A stretch of DNA of 64,000 nucleotides from Cochlodiniinecator piscidefendens (GTDB taxonomy: Bacteria; Pseudomonadota; Alphaproteobacteria; Rhodobacterales; Rhodobacteraceae): positions 186,001 to 250,000 of the forward strand of contig NZ_JAAOIE010000004.1 of NCBI RefSeq assembly GCF_011326755.1, read 5' to 3'. Shown here piece by piece: positions 25,546 to 35,117 of this stretch (the stretch's first letter is position 1; each line of letters opens with the position of its first letter). The notes beneath the pieces were generated by a model. The model was not told the DNA's origin. It did no database searches and worked only from the letters and a program-made list of their open reading frames with translations. The translations under genes were made by a program, and so were the position numbers.

Positions 25546-26625
25546 TTACTTGCGATTTGCCTTTTGAATTTTACGGATCGCTTTATTTTGCGCACGGATT
25601 TGACCCGGACTTAGGGTCAAAAGAGCCGTGTTATGATGCTCTTCTGCTAACAGTTTTTTCCAGCGCTCAAAGCGTACGGGATCAATCTCACCGGCCTCAA
25701 GCGCGGATTGGATCGCACATCCGGGCTCTTTGTCATGCTTGCAATCGTTGAATTTGCAATCTGCGGCTAGGATGGAAATATCAGCAAAAACTTCACTGAC
25801 ACCAAAGGCGGCTTCGGTCAGTTGTAGTTCGCGCATGCCGGGGGTGTCTAACACCAAACAGCCGCTGTCGATCTGATATATTTCCCGCCGGGTGGTGGTG
25901 TGGCGGCCCTTTGCGTCGTCTTCGCGAATGTCTTGGGTTTCGGCCTTTTGGGTGCCGGATACAGCATTGACCAGTGTTGATTTTCCAACGCCAGATGACC
26001 CGAGAAAGGCGATCGTCTGACCCGCTTGGCACCAAGGCGATAGCAATTCGCGCACATCGCTGCCCTTGGCGTTTAAAACTAAAACAGACAGCTTAGGTGC
26101 CATTGACTGCGCTTGGGCCTGAAAGGTTTCTATGTCGTCTGTTAAATCCGCTTTGGTCAGGATGATGACTGGGGTTGAACCCGCTTCATGCACCATAGCC
26201 AGATACCGCTCTAGGCGGGCAACGTTGAAATCCTGATTGCAGGACGAAACGATAAATGCCGTTTCAACGTTTGACGCAATCAACTGTTGTGCATGTCCTT
26301 TGCCGGGCGCACGGCGTTTGAACAGGCTTTTGCGTTTGAGAACACGAAGGGGCAGCATGTCGTCCCCCCCCATTAAGACCCAGTCACCGACCACGGCCAA
26401 TTTATGCGAATCACCGTCTTGGCTATGAAGGTTGCGATAACTTCCCGATAGGGATTTGCCCAAAACACGCATCCCATTGCGGTGAACTTCCATCACGCGG
26501 ACGGGTTGGGTTTGTTCCAATTCTTTTTTGGACATTTGGTCTTCGAAAAAGTCCTGCCAGCCCAGATCATTCAGTTGGACCTGATCACTCTCTGAGGTCT
26601 GATGGTCTGTTTCGTTTCCGGTCAT
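25546..26625 (-). CDS. rsgA: small-ribosomal-subunit biogenesis GTPase RsgA
   Basis: Circularly permuted GTPase of 359 residues that checks late 30S maturation. After an N-terminal OB fold the G motifs come in the permuted order: ILTKADL (G4), FLGSSGVGKSTLVNAV (G1), GRHTTT (G2), LDTPGMRE (G3). The C-terminal zinc domain has CKFNDCKHDKEPGC. Long but within the family range. Single gene, convergent with the cupin gene. Confidence 0.95.
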   Translation of the reverse strand: MTGNETDHQTSESDQVQLNDLGWQDFFEDQMSKKELEQTQPVRVMEVHRNGMRVLGKSLSGSYRNLHSQDGDSHKLAVVGDWVLMGGDDMLPLRVLKRKSLFKRRAPGKGHAQQLIASNVETAFIVSSCNQDFNVARLERYLAMVHEAGSTPVIILTKADLTDDIETFQAQAQSMAPKLSVLVLNAKGSDVRELLSPWCQAGQTIAFLGSSGVGKSTLVNAVSGTQKAETQDIREDDAKGRHTTTRREIYQIDSGCLVLDTPGMRELQLTEAAFGVSEVFADISILAADCKFNDCKHDKEPGCAIQSALEAGEIDPVRFERWKKLLAEEHHNTALLTLSPGQIRAQNKAIRKIQKANRK

Positions 26626-26787
26626 ATCTGCGGCTCGCTGAATGGGGTGGCATATTGGTTATACGCCCTTTTAGCATCCTATGCCAAAGATGCGCGGGAA
26701 ATGCGATGTTCGCGGGCAATTTTGACGTTGATTTATGGTATGGGGCGTTACATGCACGTGTTCGCAATGTGAATTAGGGTTTGAGTC

Positions 26788-27492
26788 ATGGAAATGTCGG
26801 GGATTATTGATCTGTATTGTGAACGCACCGGGGCAGGGCTTTGGAACGAACCCCTAAACGCGATCAGCAATCTTTCCTTCGTCCTCGCGGCATTTCTCGC
26901 ATGGCGCGCGGTTCAATTGCGCGGGTTTCCTGATCTTTTTGAAAAACTGTGCATTTTTTTGGCAGGCATGATCGGCATTGGTTCGTTTTTGTTTCACACC
27001 TTTGCCAACAGCTGGACAGAGCTTGCAGATGTTATCCCAATCTGGAGCTTCGTTGCGGTCTATATTTCAGCAACGATATACCGGGCGACTAATGAGAATA
27101 AGGCCAAAACCCTGCTGATTGCCGCGATTGCCGCTGTGATTATGGTCTGTGTTCTTTGGTTCACCGGGAATGACATTGCAACAGACGCTGATGCCGCCCC
27201 AAGCCGTTTCAATGGGTCGCTTCAATATGCGCCTGCGGTAATCGCCTTGGCTATCTTTACGATACTCACCCAAATAAAACGCCATCCGGCGCGTAATTAC
27301 ATAGCGGCTGCGTTTGTGACGTTTTTTGTGTCTCTCGTGTTTCGTACAATCGATTTAGATACTTGTGCGGCCTTGCCTATCGGTACGCATTTTGCATGGC
27401 ATTTGTTGAATGGGTTGATGGTTGGCCTGTTGTTGCAAGCATTGGTTCTAAAAATGCCGCCGTTGTCGGTGGGGGCTTCAAAGCCTCTTTAG
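26788..27492 (+). CDS. ceramidase-like (CREST superfamily) membrane protein
   Basis: Seven-helix membrane protein of 234 residues. It carries the alkaline ceramidase pattern: GLWNEPLNAISNLSFVLAA, GIGSFLFHTFANSWTELADV (with the conserved serine, histidine and aspartate) and IGTHFAWHLLNG. CREST hydrolases use a zinc held by three histidines and an aspartate. Bacterial members are not well characterised; the lipid substrate is unknown. Its 3' end overlaps the convergent LysR gene by 15 bases. Confidence 0.85.
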   Translation: MEMSGIIDLYCERTGAGLWNEPLNAISNLSFVLAAFLAWRAVQLRGFPDLFEKLCIFLAGMIGIGSFLFHTFANSWTELADVIPIWSFVAVYISATIYRATNENKAKTLLIAAIAAVIMVCVLWFTGNDIATDADAAPSRFNGSLQYAPAVIALAIFTILTQIKRHPARNYIAAAFVTFFVSLVFRTIDLDTCAALPIGTHFAWHLLNGLMVGLLLQALVLKMPPLSVGASKPL

Positions 27493-28368
27493 GCGCGATA
27501 CGATACCAGCAAGCGGTTTATAGGTACTCTTTGCGTGCAGGCTTACGGCGACGTAGGCACGTTTCATTTGTAAATGACCAACTGCCGGTGTCATCAAGGT
27601 GCCTGCATCCAGATCAGCCTGAACCAACTGTTTAGGCGCGAGCGCAATCCCTTGGCCTAATCGCGCGGCGCGTACGGCCAGTGATGTGCTGCTGATAATC
27701 AGTCGTGCTTTTGATGATGAAGGGGGTGGTTTGCCGTGCTGGTCAAACCACTCTGCCCATGTTGGTTCCGTTCCATACTGTCGCCCCCAACGATTGTGAA
27801 TGAAGTAGCGATCCGGAATTTTGGAAAGATCCCCTATTTTGTTTCCGAATTGGGCCCAAAACTGCGGGATGCAAACAGGAATAACGGTATCATAAAACAG
27901 GTTGGTCTGATGAAAATCCTGATAAAATTTTGTGCCATAGGTCAGGCGCAGGTCAATGTCTGAATTTGCAAAGTTGACCGGATCATCCTCTACGCGGATG
28001 TCCAGAGTGACACCATCCAATTCGGGATGCTCTGTGATGTTAGGCAATAAGAGTAAATCGGCGAGCGACGGCAGAGCGCTAATTACCAGTTGTGCTCGTG
28101 CTTTGGTAAACTGCAAGGATTGCGTCGTTTGAGTGAGCTGCTGAAGCGCTTGGGCAACGTTTGGATAAATGGCTTCGCCCGCATCTGTTAGAAAAATCCG
28201 GTTACCTTGGCGTAAGAACAGTTCTTTTCCCAAAAATCCTTCTAGGTTTTTGATCTGCAAACTGATCGCAGCCGAACTCACACCCAATTCTTGACCAGCC
28301 TGAACAAAGCTGCCGCAACGGGCTGCTACCTCGAAGGTTCGCAAAGCATTTAAAGGGGGCTGTGCCAT
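27478..28368 (-). CDS. LysR-family transcriptional regulator
   Basis: Regulator of 296 residues with an N-terminal winged helix (PPLNALRTFEVAARCGSFVQ, AGQELGVSSAAISLQIKNLE), closest in form to the GcvA branch, and a C-terminal periplasmic-binding-like sensor. It diverges from the FAD/GcvT dehydrogenase gene across 133 bases, the classical arrangement for a LysR activator of the neighbouring gene. The effector would be a substrate of that operon. Confidence 0.9.
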   Translation of the reverse strand: MAQPPLNALRTFEVAARCGSFVQAGQELGVSSAAISLQIKNLEGFLGKELFLRQGNRIFLTDAGEAIYPNVAQALQQLTQTTQSLQFTKARAQLVISALPSLADLLLLPNITEHPELDGVTLDIRVEDDPVNFANSDIDLRLTYGTKFYQDFHQTNLFYDTVIPVCIPQFWAQFGNKIGDLSKIPDRYFIHNRWGRQYGTEPTWAEWFDQHGKPPPSSSKARLIISSTSLAVRAARLGQGIALAPKQLVQADLDAGTLMTPAVGHLQMKRAYVAVSLHAKSTYKPLAGIVSRLKRL

Positions 28369-28501
28369 ACAATTTGCCTATAGTTTTTCTTATTATTCCT
28401 GATAATTTTTCTAGTTGCAATGTAGGCAATGTATGCATTTCATTGCGGTAGAAAAATGGCCTGATTTGTTGGGTCAAAAACCTGTTCCCATGAGGTAGAA
28501 T

Positions 28502-30910
28502 ATGAAAACGCATACTCGGGTTTGTGTAATTGGCGGCGGAGTTGTTGGGTGTTCTGTGTTGTATCACCTGACCAAGCTTGGCTGGTCAGACGTGATGTTG
28601 CTTGAACGCTCTGAGTTGACATCAGGCTCCACTTGGCATGCTGCGGGTGGGTTTCATACGCTGAACGGCGACACCAATATGGCGGCGCTTCAGGGTTACA
28701 CGATTAAGCTATATAAAGAACTGGAAGAAATCACAGGCATGTCCTGCGGTTTGCACCATGTCGGTGGCGTGACGCTGGCTGATACACCAGAACGCATGGA
28801 TATGCTTAAGGCAGAACGGGCAAAGCATCGCTATATGGGTTTGCACACCGAAATCCTATCGCCCGAAGAAATCAAAAAAGTCGCCCCCGTTACCAACATC
28901 GAAGGTATTCTAGGTGGCCTTTACGATCCGCTTGATGGCCACCTAGACCCGTCCGGCACAACCCACGCCTACGCCAAAGCGGCACGTATGGCGGGCGCAA
29001 CGATTGAATTGCACACCAAGGTTGAGGAAACCAATCAGCTGCCTGATGGCACATGGGAAATCGTCACGAACAAAGGCACAGTGATTGCCGAACATCTGGT
29101 CAACGCTGGTGGCCTGTGGGCGCGCGAAGTTGCAGCAATGGCGGGGGTTTACCTACCGCTGCATCCAATGGAGCACCAATATATCGTCACCGATGATATT
29201 CCGATGATTTACGAGGCCGATTCAGAGCATCCGCACGTGATGGACCCCGCTGGCGAAAGCTATCTGCGCCAAGAGGGACGCGGCCTGTGTATCGGGTTCT
29301 ATGAACAACCGTGTGAGCCGTGGGCGGTAGATGGCACGCCTTGGGACTTTGGCCATGAACTGCTGCCCGATGATCTGGATAAAATCACTGATTCCGTCGA
29401 ATTTGCCTATAAACGCTTCCCTGCTTTGGCTGAGGCTGGCGTGAAAAATGTGATCCACGGCCCCTTCACCTTTGCGCCGGATGGTAACCCGTTGGTTGGT
29501 CCGGTTCCCGGTTTGCGCAATTACTGGTCTGCCTGTGGCGTTATGGCAGGCTTTAGCCAAGGTGGCGGTGTTGGCCTGACCCTTGCGCAATGGATGATCG
29601 AAGGCGAACCAGAACGCGATGTATTTGCGATGGATGTCGCACGTTTTGGCAAATGGATCTCGCCCGGATACACCCTGCCTAAAGTGATCGAGAACTATCA
29701 GAAACGGTTCTCTGTTAGCTATCCAAACGAAGAATTGCCAGCCGCGCGTCCGCACCAAACCACACCGATGTATGACATCTGGGACAGCATGGGTGCGGTC
29801 TTTGGTCAGCAATTTGGGCTAGAGGTGCCAAACTATTTCGCTGAGGGCGATGAGCCTCGATATGAAACCCCGTCGTTCCGCCGTTCAAATGCGTTTGACG
29901 CCACCGCGCGTGAAGTCAAAGCAGTGCGCGAAGCTGTCGGTATCAATGAGGTTCAGAATTTCGGCAAATACCTTATCAAAGGCGAAGGCGCGCGCGCTTG
30001 GCTTGATACCATTATGGCAGGGCGCATGCCGAAACAAGGCCGCCTAAGCCTGACGCCGATGCTGTCGCCAAAGGGCCGCTTGATCGGTGACTTTACCGTT
30101 TCTTGTCTCACTGAGGATGAATTCCAGCTGACCGCGTCTTATGGATCACAGGCGTTTCACGAACGTTGGTTCCGTCAGCACGCCGTTGCTGGTGTGGACA
30201 TTGAAAACATTTCTGACCGTCGCACCGGGTTCCAAATCGCAGGCCCCAAAGCCCGAGAGGTTCTATCCGCGGTCACACGTTCCGACGTGTCTGACATGAA
30301 GTTCCTCGACGTGCGCCACATGGTGATTGGTATGGTCGACTGCATCGTGCAGCGGGTCAGCTACACCGGTGATCTTGGTTATGAAATCTACACCGACGCC
30401 ATGAGCCAACGCGCCCTTTGGCACACGCTGTGGGCAGAGGGTCAAAATCACGGCATGCGCCCCTTTGGCATGCGTGCCATGATGTCCTTGCGGTTGGATA
30501 AATTCTTTGGCTCCTGGCTCAGCGAATTCTCCCCGGATTACACGGCGGGCGAAACAGGCATGGATCGCTTTATTTCGTGGAAAAAGAATGCCGATTATAT
30601 CGGTCGCGCCGCAGCCGAGGCAGAACGCGCAGCCGGGTCTGAACGCACACTTGTCGCGTTCGAGGTGGATGCCGCAGACGCTGATGTCGTTGCCTACGAA
30701 CCGGTTTGGATCAACGGCGAAGTTCAAGGGTTCTGCACATCTGGCGGCTATAGCCACTACACTCAGAAATCCATCGCGATGGCACTGATTCCGACGGCAC
30801 TGGCCAAGGATGGGCTAGAGGTCGAAATCGAAATTCTAGGTGATATGCGCAAAGCTACGCAAATTAACACACCGCTCTTTGATGTCGATGGCGCACGTAT
30901 GCGCGGCTAA
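28502..30910 (+). CDS. FAD-dependent dehydrogenase fused to a GcvT domain (dimethylglycine/sarcosine dehydrogenase-like)
   Basis: Soluble protein of 802 residues. Residues about 5-370 form a DAO-type FAD domain (VIGGGVVGCSVLYHL) with STWHAAGGFHTL, where the histidine corresponds to the covalent-flavin site of dimethylglycine dehydrogenase. An FAO_M linker and then GCV_T and GCV_T_C domains follow (residues about 430-795), which pass the methyl carbon to tetrahydrofolate. The family demethylates N-methyl amines such as dimethylglycine, sarcosine or related betaine products; the precise substrate is open. First gene of a run with a TPR protein and a PhnD-like protein, probably activated by the divergent LysR. 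Confidence 0.85.
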   Translation: MKTHTRVCVIGGGVVGCSVLYHLTKLGWSDVMLLERSELTSGSTWHAAGGFHTLNGDTNMAALQGYTIKLYKELEEITGMSCGLHHVGGVTLADTPERMDMLKAERAKHRYMGLHTEILSPEEIKKVAPVTNIEGILGGLYDPLDGHLDPSGTTHAYAKAARMAGATIELHTKVEETNQLPDGTWEIVTNKGTVIAEHLVNAGGLWAREVAAMAGVYLPLHPMEHQYIVTDDIPMIYEADSEHPHVMDPAGESYLRQEGRGLCIGFYEQPCEPWAVDGTPWDFGHELLPDDLDKITDSVEFAYKRFPALAEAGVKNVIHGPFTFAPDGNPLVGPVPGLRNYWSACGVMAGFSQGGGVGLTLAQWMIEGEPERDVFAMDVARFGKWISPGYTLPKVIENYQKRFSVSYPNEELPAARPHQTTPMYDIWDSMGAVFGQQFGLEVPNYFAEGDEPRYETPSFRRSNAFDATAREVKAVREAVGINEVQNFGKYLIKGEGARAWLDTIMAGRMPKQGRLSLTPMLSPKGRLIGDFTVSCLTEDEFQLTASYGSQAFHERWFRQHAVAGVDIENISDRRTGFQIAGPKAREVLSAVTRSDVSDMKFLDVRHMVIGMVDCIVQRVSYTGDLGYEIYTDAMSQRALWHTLWAEGQNHGMRPFGMRAMMSLRLDKFFGSWLSEFSPDYTAGETGMDRFISWKKNADYIGRAAAEAERAAGSERTLVAFEVDAADADVVAYEPVWINGEVQGFCTSGGYSHYTQKSIAMALIPTALAKDGLEVEIEILGDMRKATQINTPLFDVDGARMRG

Positions 30911-30965
30911 AAAATTGGGCGCCTAATTAGGTGCCCAATTCAAACTCAATTTTGAAAGGTACCCC

Positions 30966-32645
30966 ATGCTCCGCTTTGATTTGGGCGACTACAGTTTTTC
31001 CATCAAGACACAGAATCCTGAGGCTCAGGTTTACTTTGATCAAGGATTAAACTGGTGTTTTGGCTTTAATCAGGAAGAGGGCCTCGCGTGTTTTGAACAA
31101 GCGATTAAAATCGACCCGACCTGTGCAATGGCTCATTGGGGGGCGGCTTATGCTGCTGGGCCATTTTACAACATGCCGTGGCCGGATTTTACAGAGGCGG
31201 AGGCCGAAGGCTGTACTGCATTTTGCCGAGGCCATATCGACAAAGCACAGGAACTGGTCGAAGAAAATACGCTAGAGGCGCGACTGGTCACAGCCCTTGC
31301 CCAGCGTATCCAGAAACCACATGTGGTCACCGCCGAAGAGTTCAAAGCATGGGACGACGCCTATGCGGATGCGATGCGATCCATCAATACGGACTATCCT
31401 GATAACCTCGACATCATGGCGCTGTTTATCGAAGCGATGATGACGCGCACCCCATGGAAAATGTGGGATGTCAAAACCAATGAACCCCCTGCAAACACAG
31501 ATACCTATGAAGCAATCGAAGTCTGTGAACGAGCTATCCGTTTGGCGGATGATTGGGGCATTGCGCAGCACCCGGCGATTTTGCATTTGCATATTCACTT
31601 GCTCGAAATGTCGTTGACGCCAGAACGCGCGATGGACTCTGCGGATCGCTTGGGTGGTCTGTGCCCCGATGCAGGGCATATTCACCACATGCCCGGGCAT
31701 ATCTATGTTTTGTGCGGCGAATATGAAAAAGCAAAAATTGCCAGCGAAAAGGCGATAGAGGTCGACCGTAAGTATCTCGCGTATGCCGGGCCGCACAATT
31801 ATTACACCACAGCGCGATGCCACGATTTGCACTTGATGATGTATGCCTGCATGTTCTTGGGGCAGTTTGACCCCGCATGGGCGGCCGCTGAAGAAATGTG
31901 CGCAACTTTGACGCCCGATGTGATCGACCTTCCGGGTAAACCCTATATCGCAGGCACGATGGAGGGGTATTTTTCCGTTAAAATGCACGTGCTGATCCGG
32001 TTCGGCAAATGGCAGATGATCGTTGATACACCGATGCCCGAAGACCTGGAGCTTTATTGTGTTTCCACCGCCATGCACCACTACGCCAAGGGCGTCGCGC
32101 ACGCCGCTTTGAAGAATTTTGAAGAGGCAGATCAAGAGGTGAAAGCGTTCTACGCATCGCTGAATCGCATCGGTCCAAAGCGTAAGTTCTTTAACAACAC
32201 CGCATTACAGACCTTAGCGGTTGGCGAAAAAATGATGCTGGGCGAGGTGGCCTATCACAAAGGCCACTATGAAGAGGCCTATGATCACCTGCGCGAAAGC
32301 GTACGACGCTGCGACGATATGGAATATTCAGAGCCTTGGGGGTGGATGCACCCACCGCGCCACGCACTTGGTGCTCTGTTGATGGAGCAAGACCACTACG
32401 AAGAGGCCGAAGCGGTTTACCGGGCTGATTTGGGATTGAACGATGAGGTGCAGCGCTGTGCCCAGCACAAAGACAATGTTTGGGCGCTTCACGGTATCGT
32501 CGAATGTCTACGCCACCGCGGTGAAACGGTTGAACTGCCAGAACTGCAACAGCGGCTGATCGCTGCTCAAGCTAAAACAGATGTGCCGATCACATCATCC
32601 TGTTGTTGCCGCACCAAAATCGCCAGCGACATGGCCCCAGCATAG
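30966..32645 (+). CDS. tetratricopeptide repeat protein
   Basis: Protein of 559 residues with several TPR units, for example YFDQGLNWCFGFNQEEGLAC followed by FEQAIKIDPTCAMAHWG, HIYVLCGEYEKAKIASEKAI and AYHKGHYEEAYDHLRESVRR. No signal peptide or membrane segment is seen. It probably serves as a protein-interaction scaffold. A C-terminal SSCCCRT is unusual. It follows the FAD/GcvT gene by 55 bases and ends ten bases before the PhnD-like gene, so the three are likely co-expressed. Confidence 0.8.
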   Translation: MLRFDLGDYSFSIKTQNPEAQVYFDQGLNWCFGFNQEEGLACFEQAIKIDPTCAMAHWGAAYAAGPFYNMPWPDFTEAEAEGCTAFCRGHIDKAQELVEENTLEARLVTALAQRIQKPHVVTAEEFKAWDDAYADAMRSINTDYPDNLDIMALFIEAMMTRTPWKMWDVKTNEPPANTDTYEAIEVCERAIRLADDWGIAQHPAILHLHIHLLEMSLTPERAMDSADRLGGLCPDAGHIHHMPGHIYVLCGEYEKAKIASEKAIEVDRKYLAYAGPHNYYTTARCHDLHLMMYACMFLGQFDPAWAAAEEMCATLTPDVIDLPGKPYIAGTMEGYFSVKMHVLIRFGKWQMIVDTPMPEDLELYCVSTAMHHYAKGVAHAALKNFEEADQEVKAFYASLNRIGPKRKFFNNTALQTLAVGEKMMLGEVAYHKGHYEEAYDHLRESVRRCDDMEYSEPWGWMHPPRHALGALLMEQDHYEEAEAVYRADLGLNDEVQRCAQHKDNVWALHGIVECLRHRGETVELPELQQRLIAAQAKTDVPITSSCCCRTKIASDMAPA

Positions 32646-32655
32646 GAACTCAAAC

Positions 32656-33396
32656 ATGATTGCCAGCCTTTCAATGTACGCCCGTCCGGAAACCAGTGAC
32701 GCGATCAATCGGTTTTGGGCCCTAATCCGTGCAAACCTAATTGCAACAGGCATAGATGCCCCTGAAACGCTTGCCCAAGACGAGGATTATATGACGGTCT
32801 GGACAGACCCTGATTTGGTCCTAAGCCAGACCTGCGGCATGCCATTCCGTAAGTTCCTGCACGGCAAGGTGAACATGGTCGTGACCCCCGATCCGGGGCT
32901 GGAAAATTGCCCGCCGGGGTACTACCGCAGCAGCTTTGTCGTGCGCAAAGATGATCCCAGAACCAGCTTGGCTGAGTTCAAGGACGAACGCTTTGCTTAC
33001 AATGAGGAAAATTCTCAATCAGGATTTGCCGCGCCATTTAACCATGCAAAGGCGCAGGGTTTTGCGTTTTCCAATCTGGTGCAATCAGGGGGCCACGCTA
33101 TTTCGGCTAAGATGGTGGCAGAGGGCGACGCAGATGTTGCCGCGATTGATGGGCTGACATGGAAATTTGTTCAACGCTACGACAGCTTTGCCGCCAATTT
33201 GCGTGTGTTGGAATGGACAGATCCCGCAACGCCGTGCCTGCCATTGATCACTTCGCTTAACAACGACAGCGAAACGGTACACGCCGCTGTGGCCAAAGCA
33301 TTGGACGCGCTAAGCGACGCCGACCGCGAAACCCTGAGCCTGAAAGGGCTGGTGCGTATTCCAGAGGAAGATTACCTGGCGGTCTCAAACCCGTAA
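32656..33396 (+). CDS. PhnD-like substrate-binding-fold protein without signal peptide
   Basis: Protein of 246 residues with the phosphonate/phosphite-type (PhnD) binding fold: SLSMYARPETSDAINRFW, LVLSQTCGMPFRKF, YRSSFVVRKDD, GGHAISAKMVAEGDADVAAI. It lacks a signal peptide at the ATG 32656 (preceded by AGGAACT), and no permease or ATPase gene is nearby, so it is probably cytoplasmic and not a transporter receptor. It may sense or bind a metabolite of the FAD/GcvT operon. Confidence 0.78.
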   Translation: MIASLSMYARPETSDAINRFWALIRANLIATGIDAPETLAQDEDYMTVWTDPDLVLSQTCGMPFRKFLHGKVNMVVTPDPGLENCPPGYYRSSFVVRKDDPRTSLAEFKDERFAYNEENSQSGFAAPFNHAKAQGFAFSNLVQSGGHAISAKMVAEGDADVAAIDGLTWKFVQRYDSFAANLRVLEWTDPATPCLPLITSLNNDSETVHAAVAKALDALSDADRETLSLKGLVRIPEEDYLAVSNP

Positions 33397-33403
33397 CCGA
33401 CAT

Positions 33404-33440
33404 AAAAAACAACCGGCAGAAGATGCCGGTTGTTTGATCT
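33404..33440. terminator. terminator between convergent genes
   Basis: Ten-bp stem ACAACCGGCA / TGCCGGTTGT with a five-base loop. The A run on its left gives a T tract on the minus strand, so it ends trhO best; it may also stop the plus-strand operon. Confidence 0.82.
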
Positions 33441-33441
33441 A

Positions 33442-34344
33442 TTATTGTTTGATGTGGTGTTCGCCGCGTGCCTTGGATAGCGCGATTTGTTTTTGGCGTT
33501 CACGGAAACGGTTTTTGTGATCTTCGTCCGTCTCGTCCACGCATTGATGACAGCTGACGCCTTCTTCGTAACCCGGATGGTTTTTATCTTCGGGTAACAT
33601 CGGGCGACGGCAGGCGTGGCACAGCAGATGCGGCCCTTCGACCAACCCATGCCCAACGGAAACACGCTGATCAAAGACGAAACATTCACCGTCCCATGTG
33701 CTGTCTTCCTGAGGGACCTCTTCGAGATACTTCAGAATGCCACCCTTTAGGTGGAACACATCCTCAACCCCTTGACCAAGCAAGAAGTTGGTGGACTTTT
33801 CGCAGCGAATGCCACCGGTACAAAACATCGCGACGCGTTTGTTGTGAAACCGATCTTTGTTGTCGTCCCACCACTGCGGAAATTCACCAAAGGATGTGGT
33901 TTTGGGATCAATCGCGCCTTCAAACGTGCCGATGGCCACCTCGTAATCATTACGGGTGTCGATCAGGACGACGTCGTCTTGGGTGATCAGATCGTTCCAA
34001 TCTTCAGGCGCGATATAGTTGCCAACCTTAGCGGTTGGATCAACGTCAGGCTGACCCATCGTGACGATCTCTTTCTTCAACCGAACTTTCATTCGGTTAA
34101 AGGGCATCATCGACGCGGTGCTTTCTTTGTGTTCCAGATCTGCACATCCCGGCAAAGCGCGAAGATGTGCAAGCAAACGGTCAAGACCGGCGCGGGTTCC
34201 TGCGACGGTGCCGTTGACCCCTTCTTTGGCCAGCAAAAGCGATCCGCGAATTCCCTCGGCGTCACAAAGCGCCTGAAGGGGAACTTGGATCGCCTTGGTG
34301 TCGTCAAAGCGGGTGAAGTGATATAATGCGGCTACGGTAATCAT
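33442..34344 (-). CDS. trhO: oxygen-dependent tRNA uridine hydroxylase TrhO (rhodanese-like)
   Basis: Protein of 300 residues: N-terminal domain (MITVAALYHFTRFDD, LLAKEGVNGTVAG), central rhodanese domain with the cysteine loop FCTGGIRCEKS, and a C-terminal cysteine-rich region (CHACRRPM, CHQCVD). TrhO (YceA) makes 5-hydroxyuridine at position 34 of tRNAs. I start at ATG 34344, the usual family N-terminus, rather than at 34419, whose extra residues look unrelated. Confidence 0.9.
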   Translation of the reverse strand: MITVAALYHFTRFDDTKAIQVPLQALCDAEGIRGSLLLAKEGVNGTVAGTRAGLDRLLAHLRALPGCADLEHKESTASMMPFNRMKVRLKKEIVTMGQPDVDPTAKVGNYIAPEDWNDLITQDDVVLIDTRNDYEVAIGTFEGAIDPKTTSFGEFPQWWDDNKDRFHNKRVAMFCTGGIRCEKSTNFLLGQGVEDVFHLKGGILKYLEEVPQEDSTWDGECFVFDQRVSVGHGLVEGPHLLCHACRRPMLPEDKNHPGYEEGVSCHQCVDETDEDHKNRFRERQKQIALSKARGEHHIKQ

Positions 34345-34445
34345 GGGCGCAAAACTACTCCTGCCGGGCGGGCAGTTCAAGCCCAACCATTGACGCAGAC
34401 TGCGGCATTTCATACGCATAGAAAACCCTGCGAAAGGATCAAAAA

Positions 34446-35051
34446 ATGCGCCCCGAAAACGAAGCCTTGATCGTGATTGATGTGCAAAATGATTTCTGCC
34501 CCGGCGGTGCCCTTGCCGTACCCGAAGGCGACGTGATTGTACCCGGCATCAACGCGCTAATGGATGAATTTGGCGCCGTGATTCTAACGCAGGATTGGCA
34601 TCCGGCGGGCCATTCTTCTTTCGCCAGCAGCCACACAGACAAAGCGCCTTATGACATGATCGAAATGCCCTATGGACCGCAGGTGTTGTGGCCCGACCAT
34701 TGCATTCAAGGCACCGAAGGCGGCGCATTTCATGACGGGCTGAACACCACTCGCGCTGATCTGATCATCCGCAAAGGGTATAATCCGCAGATCGACAGCT
34801 ATTCCGCGTTCTTTGAAAATGATCAAAAAACCCCAACCGGTCTGGTGGGGTATTTGCAAAATCGGGACATAGATACATTGACCATGGTGGGCCTTGCTAC
34901 GGATTATTGCGTCAACTTCTCGGCTGTTAACGCGGCTGTGTTGGGGTTTAACGTGGCTGTACGCCTTGATCTGTGTCGCGCGATTGATTTGAACGGATCG
35001 TTGGATGCTGCACTGTCAGGCATGACGGGTGCAGGCGTGCAGTTGGCGTAA
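34446..35051 (+). CDS. pncA: nicotinamidase
   Basis: Isochorismatase-fold hydrolase of 201 residues that turns nicotinamide into nicotinate for NAD salvage. The catalytic triad is visible: VIDVQNDFCPGG (aspartate), LIIRKGYNP (lysine) and LATDYCVNFSAV (cysteine). Metal ligands lie in DWHPAGHSSFAS. It precedes pncB by 66 bases, so the two salvage steps are genetically linked. Confidence 0.94.
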   Translation: MRPENEALIVIDVQNDFCPGGALAVPEGDVIVPGINALMDEFGAVILTQDWHPAGHSSFASSHTDKAPYDMIEMPYGPQVLWPDHCIQGTEGGAFHDGLNTTRADLIIRKGYNPQIDSYSAFFENDQKTPTGLVGYLQNRDIDTLTMVGLATDYCVNFSAVNAAVLGFNVAVRLDLCRAIDLNGSLDAALSGMTGAGVQLA

Positions 35052-35117
35052 CGATCAGCTTGCCACGCACCTCTGGCTTTGCTTTAACCAATTTGTATTC
35101 TTATCCGGAGGCCAAAG

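Noticed and set aside
25512-25751. 79-codon frame overlapping the ends of the cupin and rsgA genes
   Set aside because: It is antisense to the rsgA coding sequence and has no family similarity.
30914-30941. Hairpin ATTGGGCGCCT / AGGTGCCCAAT as terminator after the FAD/GcvT gene
   Set aside because: No T tract, one mismatch, and the next two genes appear to belong to the same operon; it may be a processing or stabilising element at most.
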